Assembly: GCF_003633755.1 (NCBI RefSeq)
Contig: NZ_RBIL01000002.1
Location: forward strand, 434,001 to 498,000
Direction of reading: 5' to 3'
DNA from: Solirubrobacter pauli
GTDB taxonomy: Bacteria > Actinomycetota > Thermoleophilia > Solirubrobacterales > Solirubrobacteraceae
Length of the DNA: 64,000 nt
Part shown: in pieces, positions 24,545-35,034 of the stretch
Position numbering within the stretch: the first letter of the stretch is position 1
Layout: every line of letters starts with the position of its first letter
Made by a program: the position numbers and the translations under genes
The notes under the pieces: generated by a model
Seen by the model: the letters and a program-made list of their open reading frames with translations, nothing else
What the model was told of the DNA's origin: nothing
Database searches by the model: none

Positions 24545-25864
24545 ATGGCAAACGACATCAGCACCACTCTCACCGAGCTCCCCGAGTCCCGCGTCCGTGT
24601 CGACGCCGAAGTCGGCCCGGCCGAAGTCGAGCGTCGCGTGACGCAGGCGGCCAAGCAGCTCGCCCGCACCATCCGCGTCCCGGGCTTCCGCGCCGGCAAG
24701 GCGCCCGCTCCCGTCGTCATCAAGCGCATCGGCCGCGAGGCCGTCGTGGACGAGGCCGTCCGCGAGTCGCTGGGCGCGTGGTACCGCGAGGCGATCGACG
24801 ATGCGCACGTGGTGCCGGTCGGCGAGCCGTCGGTGGACCTGGGCGAGCTCCCCAAGGAGGGTGAGCCGCTGAAGTTCACGATCGAGATCGGCGTGCGTCC
24901 GAAGGCCGAGCTCGGCGAGTACAAGGGCCTCGAGGTCGCCAAGCGCGAGCCGGGTGTGCCGGACGAGCAGGTCGACCAGGAGCTCGAGGGCCTGCGCGAG
25001 CGCGCGGCCAAGCTCGACACGGTCGACCGCCAGGCCCAGCGCGGCGACTTCGTGGTGATGGACTTCGCCGGCTCCGTGGACGGCGTGCCGTTCCCCGGCG
25101 GCGAGGGCCGCGACCAGATGATCGAGCTCGGCTCGGGCCGGCTCGTGCCCGGCTTCGAGGACCAGCTCGAGGGTGCGGTCGCCGGTGAGGACCGCGAGGT
25201 CACGATCACCTTCCCCGAGGACTACCCGGCCGAGGAGCTCGCCGCCAAGGAGGCCGTGTTCGCGGTCACCGTGCGCGAGGTCAAGGCCAAGCAGCTCCCC
25301 GAGCTCGACGACGACCTGGCCGTCGAGGCGGGCTTCGACACGCTCGACGAGCTGCGCGAGGACATCCGCTCCCGCCTGTCGGAGAACGAGTCCCAGCGCG
25401 CCGAGGCGGAGTTCCGCGAGGCCGCGCTCGACGCCGCGGTCGAGGCCGCGAAGGTCGAGGTCCCGGACGCGCTGATCGAGGCCCGTGCCCGCGAGATGTG
25501 GGACTCCATGCTCCACTCGCTCTCGCACCAGGGCATCAACCGTGAGACCTACCTCCGCCTCTCGGGCGTCACCGAGGAGGAGACGATCGAGAAGGCCAAG
25601 CCCGACGCCGACGTCGCGCTGCGCCGCGAGGCGGTGCTGGCGGCGATCGCCGAGGCCGAGTCGCTCGATCCGACCGAGGAGGAGATGCTCGAAGCCGTGG
25701 CCGAGGCCGGTGGCGGCGAGCGCGTCAAGCCCGAGAAGCTGCTCGAGCGGCTTCGCAAGAACGGGCGTCTGGACAGCCTCAAGGACGACCTCTCCCAACG
25801 CAAGGCTTGGGACATCGTGGTGGAGTCGGCCAAGCCGGTTCCGGCCACGTCGTCAGATTCCTGA
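24545..25864 (+). CDS. tig: Trigger factor (ribosome-associated chaperone/PPIase)
   Basis: The 439-residue protein has three trigger-factor domains. The N-terminal ribosome-binding domain carries the IRVPGFRAGKAP signature (about 44-55). An FKBP-type PPIase domain follows (about 155-240: GDFVVMDFAGSVDG, LVPGFEDQLEGA), and then the helical chaperone domain. The ATG at 24545 is chosen because it begins MANDISTTLTELPESRV; an ATG 15 nt upstream in the same frame is less family-like. It is followed by clpP and clpX, the classic tig-clpP-clpX order. Confidence 0.96.
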   Translation: MANDISTTLTELPESRVRVDAEVGPAEVERRVTQAAKQLARTIRVPGFRAGKAPAPVVIKRIGREAVVDEAVRESLGAWYREAIDDAHVVPVGEPSVDLGELPKEGEPLKFTIEIGVRPKAELGEYKGLEVAKREPGVPDEQVDQELEGLRERAAKLDTVDRQAQRGDFVVMDFAGSVDGVPFPGGEGRDQMIELGSGRLVPGFEDQLEGAVAGEDREVTITFPEDYPAEELAAKEAVFAVTVREVKAKQLPELDDDLAVEAGFDTLDELREDIRSRLSENESQRAEAEFREAALDAAVEAAKVEVPDALIEARAREMWDSMLHSLSHQGINRETYLRLSGVTEEETIEKAKPDADVALRREAVLAAIAEAESLDPTEEEMLEAVAEAGGGERVKPEKLLERLRKNGRLDSLKDDLSQRKAWDIVVESAKPVPATSSDS

Positions 25865-25920
25865 TCAATACGCCCACATCCTGGTCGGTGGACCCGGGTC
25901 GGACCAGCTCCAGCCGTTGC

Positions 25921-26001
25921 TAGTCTTCGGCCGAGTGGTACGGCACGGGCCGTCGACCATCTGAAGGATTCGAGCGTTCGAAGCGAAACGAAGCGAGGAC
26001 C
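25921..26001 (+). promoter_or_regulatory. Candidate clpP promoter and leader with direct repeat
   Basis: In the 137-nt gap between tig and clpP, TAGTCT (25921-25926) resembles the -10 elements seen elsewhere in the window. Downstream, GAAGCGA occurs twice with a 10-bp period (25980-25986 and 25990-25996) immediately before the start codon; the second copy overlaps the GAGGA ribosome-binding site. This could be a regulator-binding site for clp control, but it matches no known box exactly. Confidence 0.35.
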
Positions 26002-26586
26002 GTGAGCCCACTCGTACCGATGGTTGTCGAGCAGACCTCTCGTGGAGAGCGTGCGTTCGACATCTACTCCCGCCTCCTGAGCGAGCGCATCATCTTCCTC
26101 GGCACGCCCGTGGACGACCAGATCGCGAACCTCATCGTGGCCCAGCTCTTGCATCTGGAGTCCGAGGACCCGGACAAGGACATCTCGATCTACATCAACT
26201 CGCCCGGCGGGTCGGTGTACGCGGGCCTCGCGATCTACGACACGATGAACTTCATCAAGCCGGACGTGTCGACGATCTGCGTCGGCATCGCGATGTCGAT
26301 GGGCGCGCTCCTGCTGACCGGTGGCGCGAAGGGCAAGCGCATGGCGCTGCCCAACGCGAAGATCCTCATCCACCAGGTCTCGTCCGGCTTCCAGGGGCAG
26401 GCGACCGACATCGAGATCCACGCGCGTGAGGTCATCGAGCTGCGTCGCAAGCTCGACGAGATCATCGCCGAGAAGACCGGCCAGTCGATCGAGAAGGTCA
26501 AGAGCGACACCGAGCGTGACTACTTCATGACCTCGGAAGAGGCCAAGGAGTACGGCATCATCGACCGGGTGATCTCCGAGCACTAG
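26002..26586 (+). CDS. clpP: ATP-dependent Clp protease proteolytic subunit
   Basis: The 194-residue serine peptidase has the catalytic triad Ser99 (AMSMGALLL), His124 (ILIHQ) and Asp173 (TERDYFM). The oxyanion motif NSPGGSV (66-72) and [13 protein letters not shown] are typical. The loop before the catalytic Ser reads GIAMSMG instead of the common GQAASMG. The GTG start gives the family N-terminus with [20 protein letters not shown]. It forms tetradecamers that degrade ClpX-unfolded proteins. Actinobacteria often have a second clpP; none is adjacent here. Confidence 0.96.
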   Translation: MSPLVPMVVEQTSRGERAFDIYSRLLSERIIFLGTPVDDQIANLIVAQLLHLESEDPDKDISIYINSPGGSVYAGLAIYDTMNFIKPDVSTICVGIAMSMGALLLTGGAKGKRMALPNAKILIHQVSSGFQGQATDIEIHAREVIELRRKLDEIIAEKTGQSIEKVKSDTERDYFMTSEEAKEYGIIDRVISEH

Positions 26587-26595
26587 CCTGATCTC

Positions 26596-27864
<1,269 letters not shown>

Positions 27865-27876
27865 GGGCACCTCCGA

Positions 27877-27907
27877 GCGGCGACGCGACCCGATGACGCG
27901 CCGCCGC
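27877..27907. terminator. Terminator-like hairpin after clpX
   Basis: GCGGCGACGCG (27877-27887) and CGCGCCGCCGC (27897-27907) pair over 11 positions with one mismatch and a 9-nt loop, in the gap between convergent clpX and the second MCP gene. Confidence 0.5.
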
Positions 27908-27920
27908 CCGTCGGTGGTCG

Positions 27921-29744
27921 TCAGGCCAGCTGGAAGCGGCCCACGATGCGCTCGAGCTCCTGCGCCGTGTCGCTGAGCGACGCGGCCGAAGCGGCGATCT
28001 CCTGCGTGGAGGCAGACGTCTGCTGGGTGGAGGCGGACACCTGCTCGGTCGAGGCGCTCGACTCCTGGGCGAGAAGGCTGACCTCGCCGATGCCGGTCTC
28101 CATCGCGGTCGCGCCGGCGGCGATCCGGTCGGCCACGCCGACGATCGCCTCGACGCGGGCGGTCATGCCGTCGACGGCCTCGCCGATGCGCAGGAACGCC
28201 TCGCGCGCCTGGTCGACGGTGGCGGCGCCGTCCTCGGTCTGGCCGCTGGCGGTCTCGACGACGCCGACGACCTTGCGCGTGTCGGCCTGCATCTGCTCGA
28301 TCAGGCCGGCGATCGTGGCCGCCGCTCCCTGGGACTCCTCGGCGAGCTTGCGGACCTCCTCGGCCACGACGGCGAAGCCCTTGCCCTGCTCGCCGGCGCG
28401 GGCGGCCTCGATCGCGGCGTTGAGCGCGAGCAGGTTCGTCTGCTCGGCGAGGCTCGTGATCGTGTGGACGATGCCGCCGATCTCCTCCGAGCGGACGCCG
28501 AGGTCGCGGATGGCGACGGCGGCCTGCTGCGAGGACTCGCGGACGGCGTGCATGGCCTTGGTGGCGTGCTCGGCGGTGCCGACGCCCTCCTTGGCCACCT
28601 CCGCGGCCTCGATCACGGCGGCGGCGGTCTCCTGCGCGGCGGCGGCGGACTCGCTGACGCCCGCGGACACCTCGGTGATGCGTTGACGCGTGGTCTCGAC
28701 CGAGTGCAGCTGGCGCTCGGCGCCCTGCGCGATGTTCGAGATCGCGCCGGCGATCTCGCCGACCGCGCGGCCGGTCTCGTCCGACGTGGCGGCCATCTGC
28801 TGGGAGGCGGACGCGACCGTGGTCGCCGACTCGGCGACCGCGGCCAGCGCGTCCCGCAGGTTGTCGGACATCCGGCGCAGGGCGTGGCCCAGCGCGTCGC
28901 GCTCGCCCTTGGGCGTGATCTCGTGCGTCAGGTCGCCGTCGGCGATCCGGTCGGCCGTGGCGGTGGCCTCCTGCAGGTAGGCGATCATGCGCTCGAACTC
29001 GCGGCCGGCGTCGCCGATCTCGTCGTTGGAGCGGATGGCGACCTCCTGCTCGACGTCGCCCTCGGCGATGCCGTGGGCGGCCTTGACGAGGCGGTTGGTG
29101 CCGCCGGAGATCGTGCGGGTGAGCCAGAGGGCGATGCCGACGGCGATCACGAGCGCGATCCCGAGCAGCACGAGCGACAGCGTCCGGGTCGAGTCCGCGT
29201 CCGCGCGGACCTCGGCCATCGTCGCCTTCGAGTAGTCGGCGTTGACCGCGTCGAGCGTGGTCAGCGTCTCCTTGACGCCCTCCCAGGCCTGGTCGCCGGC
29301 GCCGCCCTCGATCAGGGCGAGGCCGTCGGGCGCGCGGCCCTGGTCGGTGAGCGCGGGCAGGTCGGCGGAGGCGGCCTTGTACTCGCCCCATACCTTCACG
29401 AAGGCGTCGAGGGCGGCGTCGGCCTTGGGGCCCGTGGACAGGCCCTGCTGGTAGCCGATCAGCGTGTCGACCTCGGCCACGTCCTCGCCCAGCGTCGCGC
29501 CGATGTCCTTGCGCTTCTCGGCCGTCGGCGCGGCGGTGTAGCGGACCTGGTCGCGGCGGAACTTGCCGGTCTGGTTCTTGAGCTCGCCGACGACGCGTGC
29601 CGAGGGCAGCATCTTCGCGTCGAAGACGGCGGTGTCCTCGCTCATCCGGCTGGCGCCTGAGGCGGCGGTCCAGCCGAGCAGCGCCATCAGCGCGAGCACG
29701 GCGGCGAATGCGGCAAACAGCTTCAGCTTGATCGTCAGTCTCAT
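27921..29744 (-). CDS. Methyl-accepting chemotaxis protein (second copy)
   Basis: The 607-residue chemoreceptor has a first transmembrane helix at about 7-27, a helical sensor with a KFRRDQVRY segment, a second transmembrane helix at about 190-210 followed by [20 protein letters not shown] (HAMP), a second HAMP-like stretch with [13 protein letters not shown], and a signalling domain with the fully conserved tip [20 protein letters not shown]. The C-terminal half is closely similar to the MCP at 22491-24347, suggesting paralogy with divergent sensors. The ATG at 29744 begins [10 protein letters not shown], a normal membrane-insertion start; the open frame upstream is non-coding. Confidence 0.92.
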   Translation of the reverse strand: MRLTIKLKLFAAFAAVLALMALLGWTAASGASRMSEDTAVFDAKMLPSARVVGELKNQTGKFRRDQVRYTAAPTAEKRKDIGATLGEDVAEVDTLIGYQQGLSTGPKADAALDAFVKVWGEYKAASADLPALTDQGRAPDGLALIEGGAGDQAWEGVKETLTTLDAVNADYSKATMAEVRADADSTRTLSLVLLGIALVIAVGIALWLTRTISGGTNRLVKAAHGIAEGDVEQEVAIRSNDEIGDAGREFERMIAYLQEATATADRIADGDLTHEITPKGERDALGHALRRMSDNLRDALAAVAESATTVASASQQMAATSDETGRAVGEIAGAISNIAQGAERQLHSVETTRQRITEVSAGVSESAAAAQETAAAVIEAAEVAKEGVGTAEHATKAMHAVRESSQQAAVAIRDLGVRSEEIGGIVHTITSLAEQTNLLALNAAIEAARAGEQGKGFAVVAEEVRKLAEESQGAAATIAGLIEQMQADTRKVVGVVETASGQTEDGAATVDQAREAFLRIGEAVDGMTARVEAIVGVADRIAAGATAMETGIGEVSLLAQESSASTEQVSASTQQTSASTQEIAASAASLSDTAQELERIVGRFQLA

Positions 29745-29851
29745 CTCAGGGGGGTCGATCGGGTCGGGGTCGTTCCTCTGATCGGCTGAACGCCGAGCAA
29801 CCTGAGGCCTGGCCTCGCGCGTGCGTGCGGTGTCCAGCGGCGGCGATTTCC

Positions 29852-29857
29852 TAGACT
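29852..29857 (+). promoter_or_regulatory. Predicted -10 element for the folC operon
   Basis: TAGACT ends 9 nt before the ATG of a 19-codon ORF that overlaps folC, so transcription would start almost at that ATG. No clear -35 is visible. Confidence 0.4.
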
Positions 29858-29866
29858 GCTGGGCGC

Positions 29867-29926
29867 ATGAGGTTCCATAACCACCGCGCAAAGTTCGCGC
29901 TGTACGTCAAGGGCAACGGCCGGTGA
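29867..29926 (+). CDS. Possible 19-residue basic leader peptide upstream of folC
   Basis: A 19-codon ORF encoding [19 protein letters not shown] begins 9 nt after a TAGACT -10 element and ends in a TGA that overlaps the folC GTG start (GTGA). It has no Shine-Dalgarno sequence and would be read from a leaderless transcript. The arrangement suggests that it delivers ribosomes to folC by translational coupling. The peptide matches no family I know; it could be a chance ORF. Confidence 0.35.
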   Translation: MRFHNHRAKFALYVKGNGR

Positions 29927-31116
29927 GCTGGGACCTCCGTCAGGCCGAGGAGCACCTGCTGTCCCTCGAGCTGTTCGGCATGCGCTTCGGCCTGGAGCGC
30001 ATGCGTCGGCTGCTCACCGTCCTCGGGTCGCCGCAGGAGCGCTTTCGCGCGGTCCACGTCGTGGGCACGAACGGCAAGTCGTCGACCGTGCGGTTCACGG
30101 CGGCGCTGCTGGAAGCCAACGGCGTCAGGACCGGCGCGTACCTGTCGCCGCACCTGACGACCTTCGCCGAGCGCATCCGCGTCGGCGACAGCGATCTCAC
30201 CGCGTCCGAGTTCGCCGCGGCGATCGAGCGCGCCGCGACCGCCGCGGCGAAGGTCGACCGGACCTCTCCGGACGGCGAGCGCGTGACCCAGTTCGAGTTG
30301 CTGACCGCCGCCGCCTTCGACGAGTTCGCGCGCCGTGGGGTCGAGGTCGCCGTGATCGAGGCGGGCCTCGGCGGCCGCTACGACGCCACCAACGTGCTCG
30401 GCGCGGAGGTCGTGGTGCTCACCAACGTCGGCCTGGAGCACACGCGCTGGCTCGGGCCGACGATCAAGGACATCGCGGGGGAGAAGCTCGCGGTGGTCCG
30501 CCCGGGCGCGACGCTCGTGCTCGGCGACGACCACCCGGACGTGCTCGCCCTGGCCGAGCGGACCGGGGCCACGATCGTGCGGCCGGCGTCAGTCGGGGTT
30601 GACGCGCCGGGCTACCAGCGGATGAACCTCGGGGCGGCCGTCGCGGCGGCCAAGGCCGTCCTCGGCGCGCCGCTGGAGGCCGCGCCGATCTCGCTCGCCG
30701 TGCCCGGGCGCCTGCAGGTGGTCGCGCACGACCCGCTGACGATCTACGACGGCGCCCACAACGCGCCGGGGATCGCGGCGCTCGCGGAATCCGTGCCGCA
30801 GGGCACCGTCGCGGTGCTCTCGGTGCTCGACGACAAGGACGCGGCCGCGATGCTCAAGGCGCTGCTTCCGCGGCTCTCCGCCGCGGTCTTCACGCGCGCC
30901 CCGAACCCGCGGGCGCTCTCGCCGGCCACGCTCGCCGACCTCGCCGCGAAGGTCGGTCCGGGGCTGCCGACCGAGATCGAGCCGGACCCGCGCAAGGCCG
31001 TGAGCAGGGCGAGGGAGCTCGCCGGCGAACATGGAACCGTGCTCGCCACGGGTTCGATCTACCTCGTTGCCGATCTTCTCAGCGCGCCGGGAGCGCGCCG
31101 GGCGAGTGCGCTGTGA
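29923..31116 (+). CDS. folC: Folylpolyglutamate synthase / dihydrofolate synthase
   Basis: The 397-residue Mur-ligase-like enzyme adds glutamate to dihydropteroate and/or folates. The ATP-binding loop is VVGTNGKSST (46-55), the LSPHLTTFAERIRV motif follows (about 74-87), then EAGLGGRYDATN (about 146-157), and the C-terminal domain contains YDGAHNAPG. Whether it is bifunctional cannot be decided. The GTG start overlaps a 19-codon ORF, and its stop overlaps the GTG of a small membrane protein gene. Confidence 0.93.
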   Translation: MSWDLRQAEEHLLSLELFGMRFGLERMRRLLTVLGSPQERFRAVHVVGTNGKSSTVRFTAALLEANGVRTGAYLSPHLTTFAERIRVGDSDLTASEFAAAIERAATAAAKVDRTSPDGERVTQFELLTAAAFDEFARRGVEVAVIEAGLGGRYDATNVLGAEVVVLTNVGLEHTRWLGPTIKDIAGEKLAVVRPGATLVLGDDHPDVLALAERTGATIVRPASVGVDAPGYQRMNLGAAVAAAKAVLGAPLEAAPISLAVPGRLQVVAHDPLTIYDGAHNAPGIAALAESVPQGTVAVLSVLDDKDAAAMLKALLPRLSAAVFTRAPNPRALSPATLADLAAKVGPGLPTEIEPDPRKAVSRARELAGEHGTVLATGSIYLVADLLSAPGARRASAL

Positions 31117-31229
31117 ACGAACGCGGGCCCAGTGTCATCGCGATGATCGCCCTCGTGGCGGTCGTGGTGGCCGTCGTCATCCTGATCTTCTTCGGCATCG
31201 GCTACGCGCTGGGGCGCGCCTTCCTGTGA
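31113..31229 (+). CDS. 38-residue single-span membrane protein
   Basis: A 39-codon gene starts with a GTG overlapping the folC TGA (GTGA). It encodes a short polar N-terminus (NERGPS), one strongly hydrophobic helix (about residues 9-31, beginning VIAMIALVAVVVAVVIL) and a short RAFL end. The overlap with folC and the clean transmembrane profile support translation. The function is unknown; such microproteins are often missed. Confidence 0.55.
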   Translation: MNERGPSVIAMIALVAVVVAVVILIFFGIGYALGRAFL

Positions 31230-31269
31230 CGGCGTCGCCGCTTTCCCCACTACGATTCCGGGTCATCAC

Positions 31270-31860
31270 ATGAACACGCTCGCCGTATTTGGGATCGAGA
31301 ACATCGAGCAGGAGTGGGCGCAGACGGTGCTCAACGTCCTGCTCCTGGTCGCCGCGGTCCTCTATCTCGCACTGATCTTCTGGACCTTCGCGGACGCCCG
31401 CCGGCGCATCGACGATCCACTGCTCGTCGCCTGCGCCACGCTCGCGAGCTTCTTCCCGTTCGTCGGGACGATCGTCTACCTGATCGTCCGCCCGCCGGAG
31501 TTCCTCGACGACGTGCGCCTGCGCGAGCTCGAGATGACCGCCGCCGAAGCGCGCCTGGCCAACCTGGACTACCACCTGTGTCCGCACTGCGACTACGAGG
31601 TCCAGAGCGACTACCTGCGGTGCCCGAGCTGCATGCGCAAGCTCAAGGAGCGCTGCTACTCGTGCTCGAAGCCGATCGACCCCGCCTGGCGCATCTGCCC
31701 GTTCTGCGAGGCCGAGACGAGCGCCCCGTCGCCGTCCGCCTCGTCGACGCGTCGGCGCCGCCGCCAGACGACGGACCAGTCGACGGTCGCCGCCGAGACC
31801 CTGGAGCCCGAGACGGCCGAGGCGTCCGCGGGTGAGACGTCGCGCCGCAGACGTCGCTGA
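31270..31860 (+). CDS. Membrane protein with double zinc-ribbon domain
   Basis: The 196-residue protein has two transmembrane helices (about 19-40 and 54-74, the second with SFFPFVGTIVYLIVRPPEF). A four-pair zinc-ribbon region follows (about 103-153: CPHC, CPSC, CYSC, CPFC), then a disordered basic tail rich in Arg and Thr. The zinc ribbons probably face the cytoplasm. Partners are unknown. It is preceded by a TACGAT element and followed closely by ndk. Confidence 0.75.
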   Translation: MNTLAVFGIENIEQEWAQTVLNVLLLVAAVLYLALIFWTFADARRRIDDPLLVACATLASFFPFVGTIVYLIVRPPEFLDDVRLRELEMTAAEARLANLDYHLCPHCDYEVQSDYLRCPSCMRKLKERCYSCSKPIDPAWRICPFCEAETSAPSPSASSTRRRRRQTTDQSTVAAETLEPETAEASAGETSRRRRR

Positions 31861-31875
31861 CACACTGACGGTCCT

Positions 31876-32286
31876 ATGGCTACTGAAAAGACACTGATCC
31901 TGGTCAAGCCGGACGCCTTCGCGCGCGGCCTCACCGGGGAGATCATCGCCCGCTTCGAGCGCAAGGGCCTCAAGATCATCGCCGCCAAGCACATGACGGT
32001 GACCGAGGACATCGCCAAGCAGCACTACGCCGAGCATGCTGAGCGCCCGTTCTTCGGCGAGCTCGTGAGCTTCATCACCTCCGGCCCGATCGTTGCGCTC
32101 GTGCTCGAGGGCGAGAGCGCCATCAAGGCCGCGCGTCAGGTGATCGGCGCCACGAACCCGCTCGAGGCGGCCACGGGCTCGATCCGCGGCGACTTCGCCC
32201 TCGAGATCGGCACGAACATGGTCCACGGCTCCGACTCGCCCGAGTCCGGCATCCGCGAAGCGGGGATCTTTTTCCCGGAGCTCTAG
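31876..32286 (+). CDS. ndk: Nucleoside diphosphate kinase
   Basis: The 136-residue enzyme transfers the gamma-phosphate between nucleoside triphosphates and diphosphates through a phosphohistidine. The active His117 lies in [29 protein letters not shown] at the N-terminus, RPFFGELV and the [18 protein letters not shown] loop are canonical. The length is typical. Its TAG stop overlaps the first codons of the following Maf reading frame. Confidence 0.97.
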   Translation: MATEKTLILVKPDAFARGLTGEIIARFERKGLKIIAAKHMTVTEDIAKQHYAEHAERPFFGELVSFITSGPIVALVLEGESAIKAARQVIGATNPLEAATGSIRGDFALEIGTNMVHGSDSPESGIREAGIFFPEL

Positions 32287-32837
32287 TCCTCGGGAGCGGC
32301 TCGCCGCAGCGGCGCGCCATTCTCGAGCAGATCGGCGTCTCCTTCACCGTCCTCGTCTCTGACGTCGACGAGGAGACCACGGGCGATCCCGTCCAGGTCG
32401 CCGAGGAGAACGCGCGCCGCAAGGCGCTCGCGGTGGCGGCGCTCGCCGCCACCGGAGCGACCGTGCTGGGCGCGGACACGGACGTCGGTCTCGACGGCGA
32501 CGTCCTCGGCAAGCCGGCCGACGCCGACCAGGCGCGCTCGTTCATCGCGCGCCTGGCGGGTCGCACGCACCAGGTGGTCGGCGGCATCGCGATCGTCCGC
32601 GAAGGCGAGCTGGTCCACACCTCGGTCGAGGTCACCCAGGTCCACTTCCGCCCGGCGAGCCCCGCGCTGATCGACTGGTACGTCGGGACGGGCGAGTGGC
32701 GCGGCCGCGCGGGCGGCTACGCCATCCAGGGCGCCGGCGCGGCGCTGATCGCGGGCATCGAGGGCGACTACCTCAACGTCGTCGGCCTGCCGCTCGCGCG
32801 GCTGCTCGACGCGCTGCCCGAGTTGCTCCCGGCGTAG
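32283..32837 (+). CDS. maf: Maf-like nucleotide pyrophosphatase without a canonical start codon
   Basis: The frame encodes a near-complete Maf/HAM1-fold protein. The family N-terminus [18 protein letters not shown] is read from 32283, followed by [22 protein letters not shown], a GGYAIQGAG motif and [11 protein letters not shown]. The substrate loop is SPQR rather than the usual SPRR. No ATG, GTG, TTG or CTG exists in frame ahead of the conserved N-terminus; the first GTG is at 32433 and would delete it. The frame overlaps the ndk stop (CTAG). Either an unusual start is used, or there is a sequence error or a start-codon loss. Maf proteins hydrolyse modified or canonical nucleotides and affect division. 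Confidence 0.7.
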   Translation, partial: LVLGSGSPQRRAILEQIGVSFTVLVSDVDEETTGDPVQVAEENARRKALAVAALAATGATVLGADTDVGLDGDVLGKPADADQARSFIARLAGRTHQVVGGIAIVREGELVHTSVEVTQVHFRPASPALIDWYVGTGEWRGRAGGYAIQGAGAALIAGIEGDYLNVVGLPLARLLDALPELLPA

Positions 32838-33007
32838 CGGCGGGCGCGTACGCCGATCGGGGGGTCTTGTGAGCGCGCCTCACCACTCGGCGCGGCGACG
32901 CGCATGAGCGCACGTCGGCGCTCACCGGGGGCGCGAATGGATCGACGCCGCGCGTGAAGCGGAGTGAGAGCGCCTTTGCAGCCCATTTCTGTGGATCGAC
33001 CCTTCGG

Positions 33008-33048
33008 TAGACTCCGGAATCGGCTCGGTCTCCCTAACTAGAGGAGGT
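33008..33048 (+). promoter_or_regulatory. mreB -10 element and strong ribosome-binding site
   Basis: The 226-nt gap between maf and mreB holds TAGACT (33008-33013) and a perfect AGGAGGT (33042-33048) 15 nt before the mreB ATG. That spacing is longer than usual. This is the likely promoter of the mre-mrdA-rodA operon. Confidence 0.45.
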
Positions 33049-33063
33049 CCGGTCCGCTCACGC

Positions 33064-34116
33064 ATGGGCTTCTTCTCGTACCTCACCGGGTTCGGCGGCC
33101 GTGACATGGCGGTCGATCTCGGCACCGCCAACACGCTCGTCTACGTCCGTGGCCGTGGCATCGTGCTCTCAGAGCCGTCCGTGGTCGCGATCGACTCCCG
33201 CACCGGCGAGGTGCACGCGGTCGGCATCGAGGCCAAGCGCATGCTCGGACGTACCCCGGGCACCATCTCCGCAATCCGCCCGCTGAAGGACGGCGTCATC
33301 GCCGACTTCGACGTGACGGAGGAGATGCTGCGCCACTTCATCCAGAAGGTGCACCAGAACCGCTGGGCCCACCCGCGTGTCGTCGTCTGCGTCCCCTCGG
33401 GCGTGACCGGCGTCGAGAAGCGCGCGGTGGAGGAGGCGTGCCTGTCCGCGGGCGCCCGCCAGGCGTACCTGATCGAGGAGCCGATGGCCGCGGCCATCGG
33501 CGCGGGCCTGCCGGTCGGCGAGCCGACCGGGAACATGGTCGTCGACATCGGCGGCGGCACCTCCGAGGTGGCCGTCATCAGCCTCGGCGGCATCGTCGTC
33601 TCCCAGTCGATCCGCGTCGGCGGCGACGAGCTCGACGACTCGATCATCAACTACGTCAAGAAGGAGTACAAGCTCCTGATCGGCCAGCAGACGGCCGAGG
33701 AGGTCAAGCTCGAGATCGGGTCCGCGTACCCGCTCGAGGAGGAGGTGCAGGCCGAGATCCGTGGCCGCGACCTCGTCTCCGGCCTCCCGAAGACCGTCGT
33801 GCTGACGTCCGAGGAAGTACGCGCCGCGCTCGAAGAGCCGCTCGTCCAGATCATCGACTCCATCAAGGAGACGCTGGACCGCACACCGCCCGAGCTGGCG
33901 TCGGACATCATGGATCGCGGCATCATGCTCGCGGGCGGCGGCAGCCTCCTGCAGGGCCTGGATGAGCGCCTCCGCGAGGAAACGCAGATGCCCGCGCACC
34001 GCGCCGAGTCGCCGCTCACGTGCGTCGCCGTCGGCAGCGGCCGCAGCCTCGAGGAGTTCGAGGCGATCCACAAGTCCAACCGCTCGAACAACCGCAATCG
34101 CCGCCCGCGCCGATAG
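33064..34116 (+). CDS. mreB: Rod shape-determining actin homologue
   Basis: The 350-residue protein forms actin-like filaments that guide lateral wall synthesis. The actin-fold motifs are visible: phosphate-1 [19 protein letters not shown] (about 17-35), [20 protein letters not shown] (phosphate-2, about 160-179) and [15 protein letters not shown] (adenosine motif). The amphipathic MGFFSYL N-terminus is likely the membrane contact. It ends in a basic NRNRRPRR tail. It is the first gene of the elongasome operon. Confidence 0.97.
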   Translation: MGFFSYLTGFGGRDMAVDLGTANTLVYVRGRGIVLSEPSVVAIDSRTGEVHAVGIEAKRMLGRTPGTISAIRPLKDGVIADFDVTEEMLRHFIQKVHQNRWAHPRVVVCVPSGVTGVEKRAVEEACLSAGARQAYLIEEPMAAAIGAGLPVGEPTGNMVVDIGGGTSEVAVISLGGIVVSQSIRVGGDELDDSIINYVKKEYKLLIGQQTAEEVKLEIGSAYPLEEEVQAEIRGRDLVSGLPKTVVLTSEEVRAALEEPLVQIIDSIKETLDRTPPELASDIMDRGIMLAGGGSLLQGLDERLREETQMPAHRAESPLTCVAVGSGRSLEEFEAIHKSNRSNNRNRRPRR

Positions 34117-34167
34117 AGCCGCTAGCTTGCTCTTGACCGCTGAAGCCAACCAAGTCTTGATACCTGT

Positions 34168-35034
34168 ATGCACGACAAAGCGGTCAGACGCCGCCGTGCA
34201 GTGCTGGTCGTTCTCGTAGCGGCCTCGCTGATCCTGCTCACCGCCTATTACGGCGAGTCCTCCGACGGCCGCCTGCACGGGGCGCAGCGCACCGCGCTGG
34301 GCGTCCTGAGCCCGATCCAGGAAGGCGCCAGCCGCGTCTTCAAGCCCGTGCGCGACCTGTTCGGCTGGTTCGGCGACACGATCGACGCCAAGGACCAGCG
34401 CGACGAGGCGGTCAAGCAGCGCGACGCCTACCGCTCGCAGCTCGCGCAGATGCAGAAGCAGCTGAGCGAGGCGAACCAGCGGGCCGGGCTCAACGAGAAC
34501 AACCAGCTGGGCTGGAGCAAGTACGGCCCGGTCGACGCGCGCGTGTTCGTGCACTCGCCGAGCACCTGGTTCCAGCGCGTGACCATCAACAAGGGCACGA
34601 GCGACGGGGTCCGCCGCGGTGACCCGGTGGTCAACGGCGCCGGGCTGATCGGCAAGGTCGAGGAGGCCGCCGGCGGCGCGTCGGTGGTGACGTTGATCAC
34701 GGACCAGAGCTTCGCGACGACGGTGAACGTCGGCCGGGACCAGTTCGCCGGTTCGATCCAGCCCGCGATCGGCGCGCCTGGGGACCTGCTGTTCGAGCCC
34801 GTGGACGCGACCGCCAAGGTGCGCGAGAACGACCTCGTGTACACGGCCGGCACGATCAACCGGCAGGTCGAGTCGCGCTACCCGGCGGCGATCCTGATCG
34901 GCACGGTCAGCCGCATCGACTTCGGCGAGGGCGACCTCGACAAGCGCATCCACGTCAAGCCCGCCGCGGACTTCCTGCGCCTGGACATGGTTCAGGTCCT
35001 GACCGATCCACACGCCGACCTCGAGGGCCGATGA
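34168..35034 (+). CDS. mreC: Rod shape-determining protein MreC
   Basis: The 288-residue bitopic protein has one N-terminal transmembrane helix (about 10-27) after a basic KAVRRRRA stretch, a coiled coil (about 70-105) and the beta-rich MreC core (RVFVHSPSTWFQRVTINKGT, then GLIGKVEE and TLITDQSF). It links MreB to the periplasmic-side PBPs. Its stop overlaps mreD in an ATGA. Confidence 0.94.
   Translation: MHDKAVRRRRAVLVVLVAASLILLTAYYGESSDGRLHGAQRTALGVLSPIQEGASRVFKPVRDLFGWFGDTIDAKDQRDEAVKQRDAYRSQLAQMQKQLSEANQRAGLNENNQLGWSKYGPVDARVFVHSPSTWFQRVTINKGTSDGVRRGDPVVNGAGLIGKVEEAAGGASVVTLITDQSFATTVNVGRDQFAGSIQPAIGAPGDLLFEPVDATAKVRENDLVYTAGTINRQVESRYPAAILIGTVSRIDFGEGDLDKRIHVKPAADFLRLDMVQVLTDPHADLEGR

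Noticed and set aside
34133-34163. TTGACC and TGATAC considered as an internal promoter for mreC
   Set aside because: The -10-like element is only 4 nt from the ATG and the 19-bp spacer is long, so the predicted start would fall inside the codon; mreC is more simply read from the mreB transcript.
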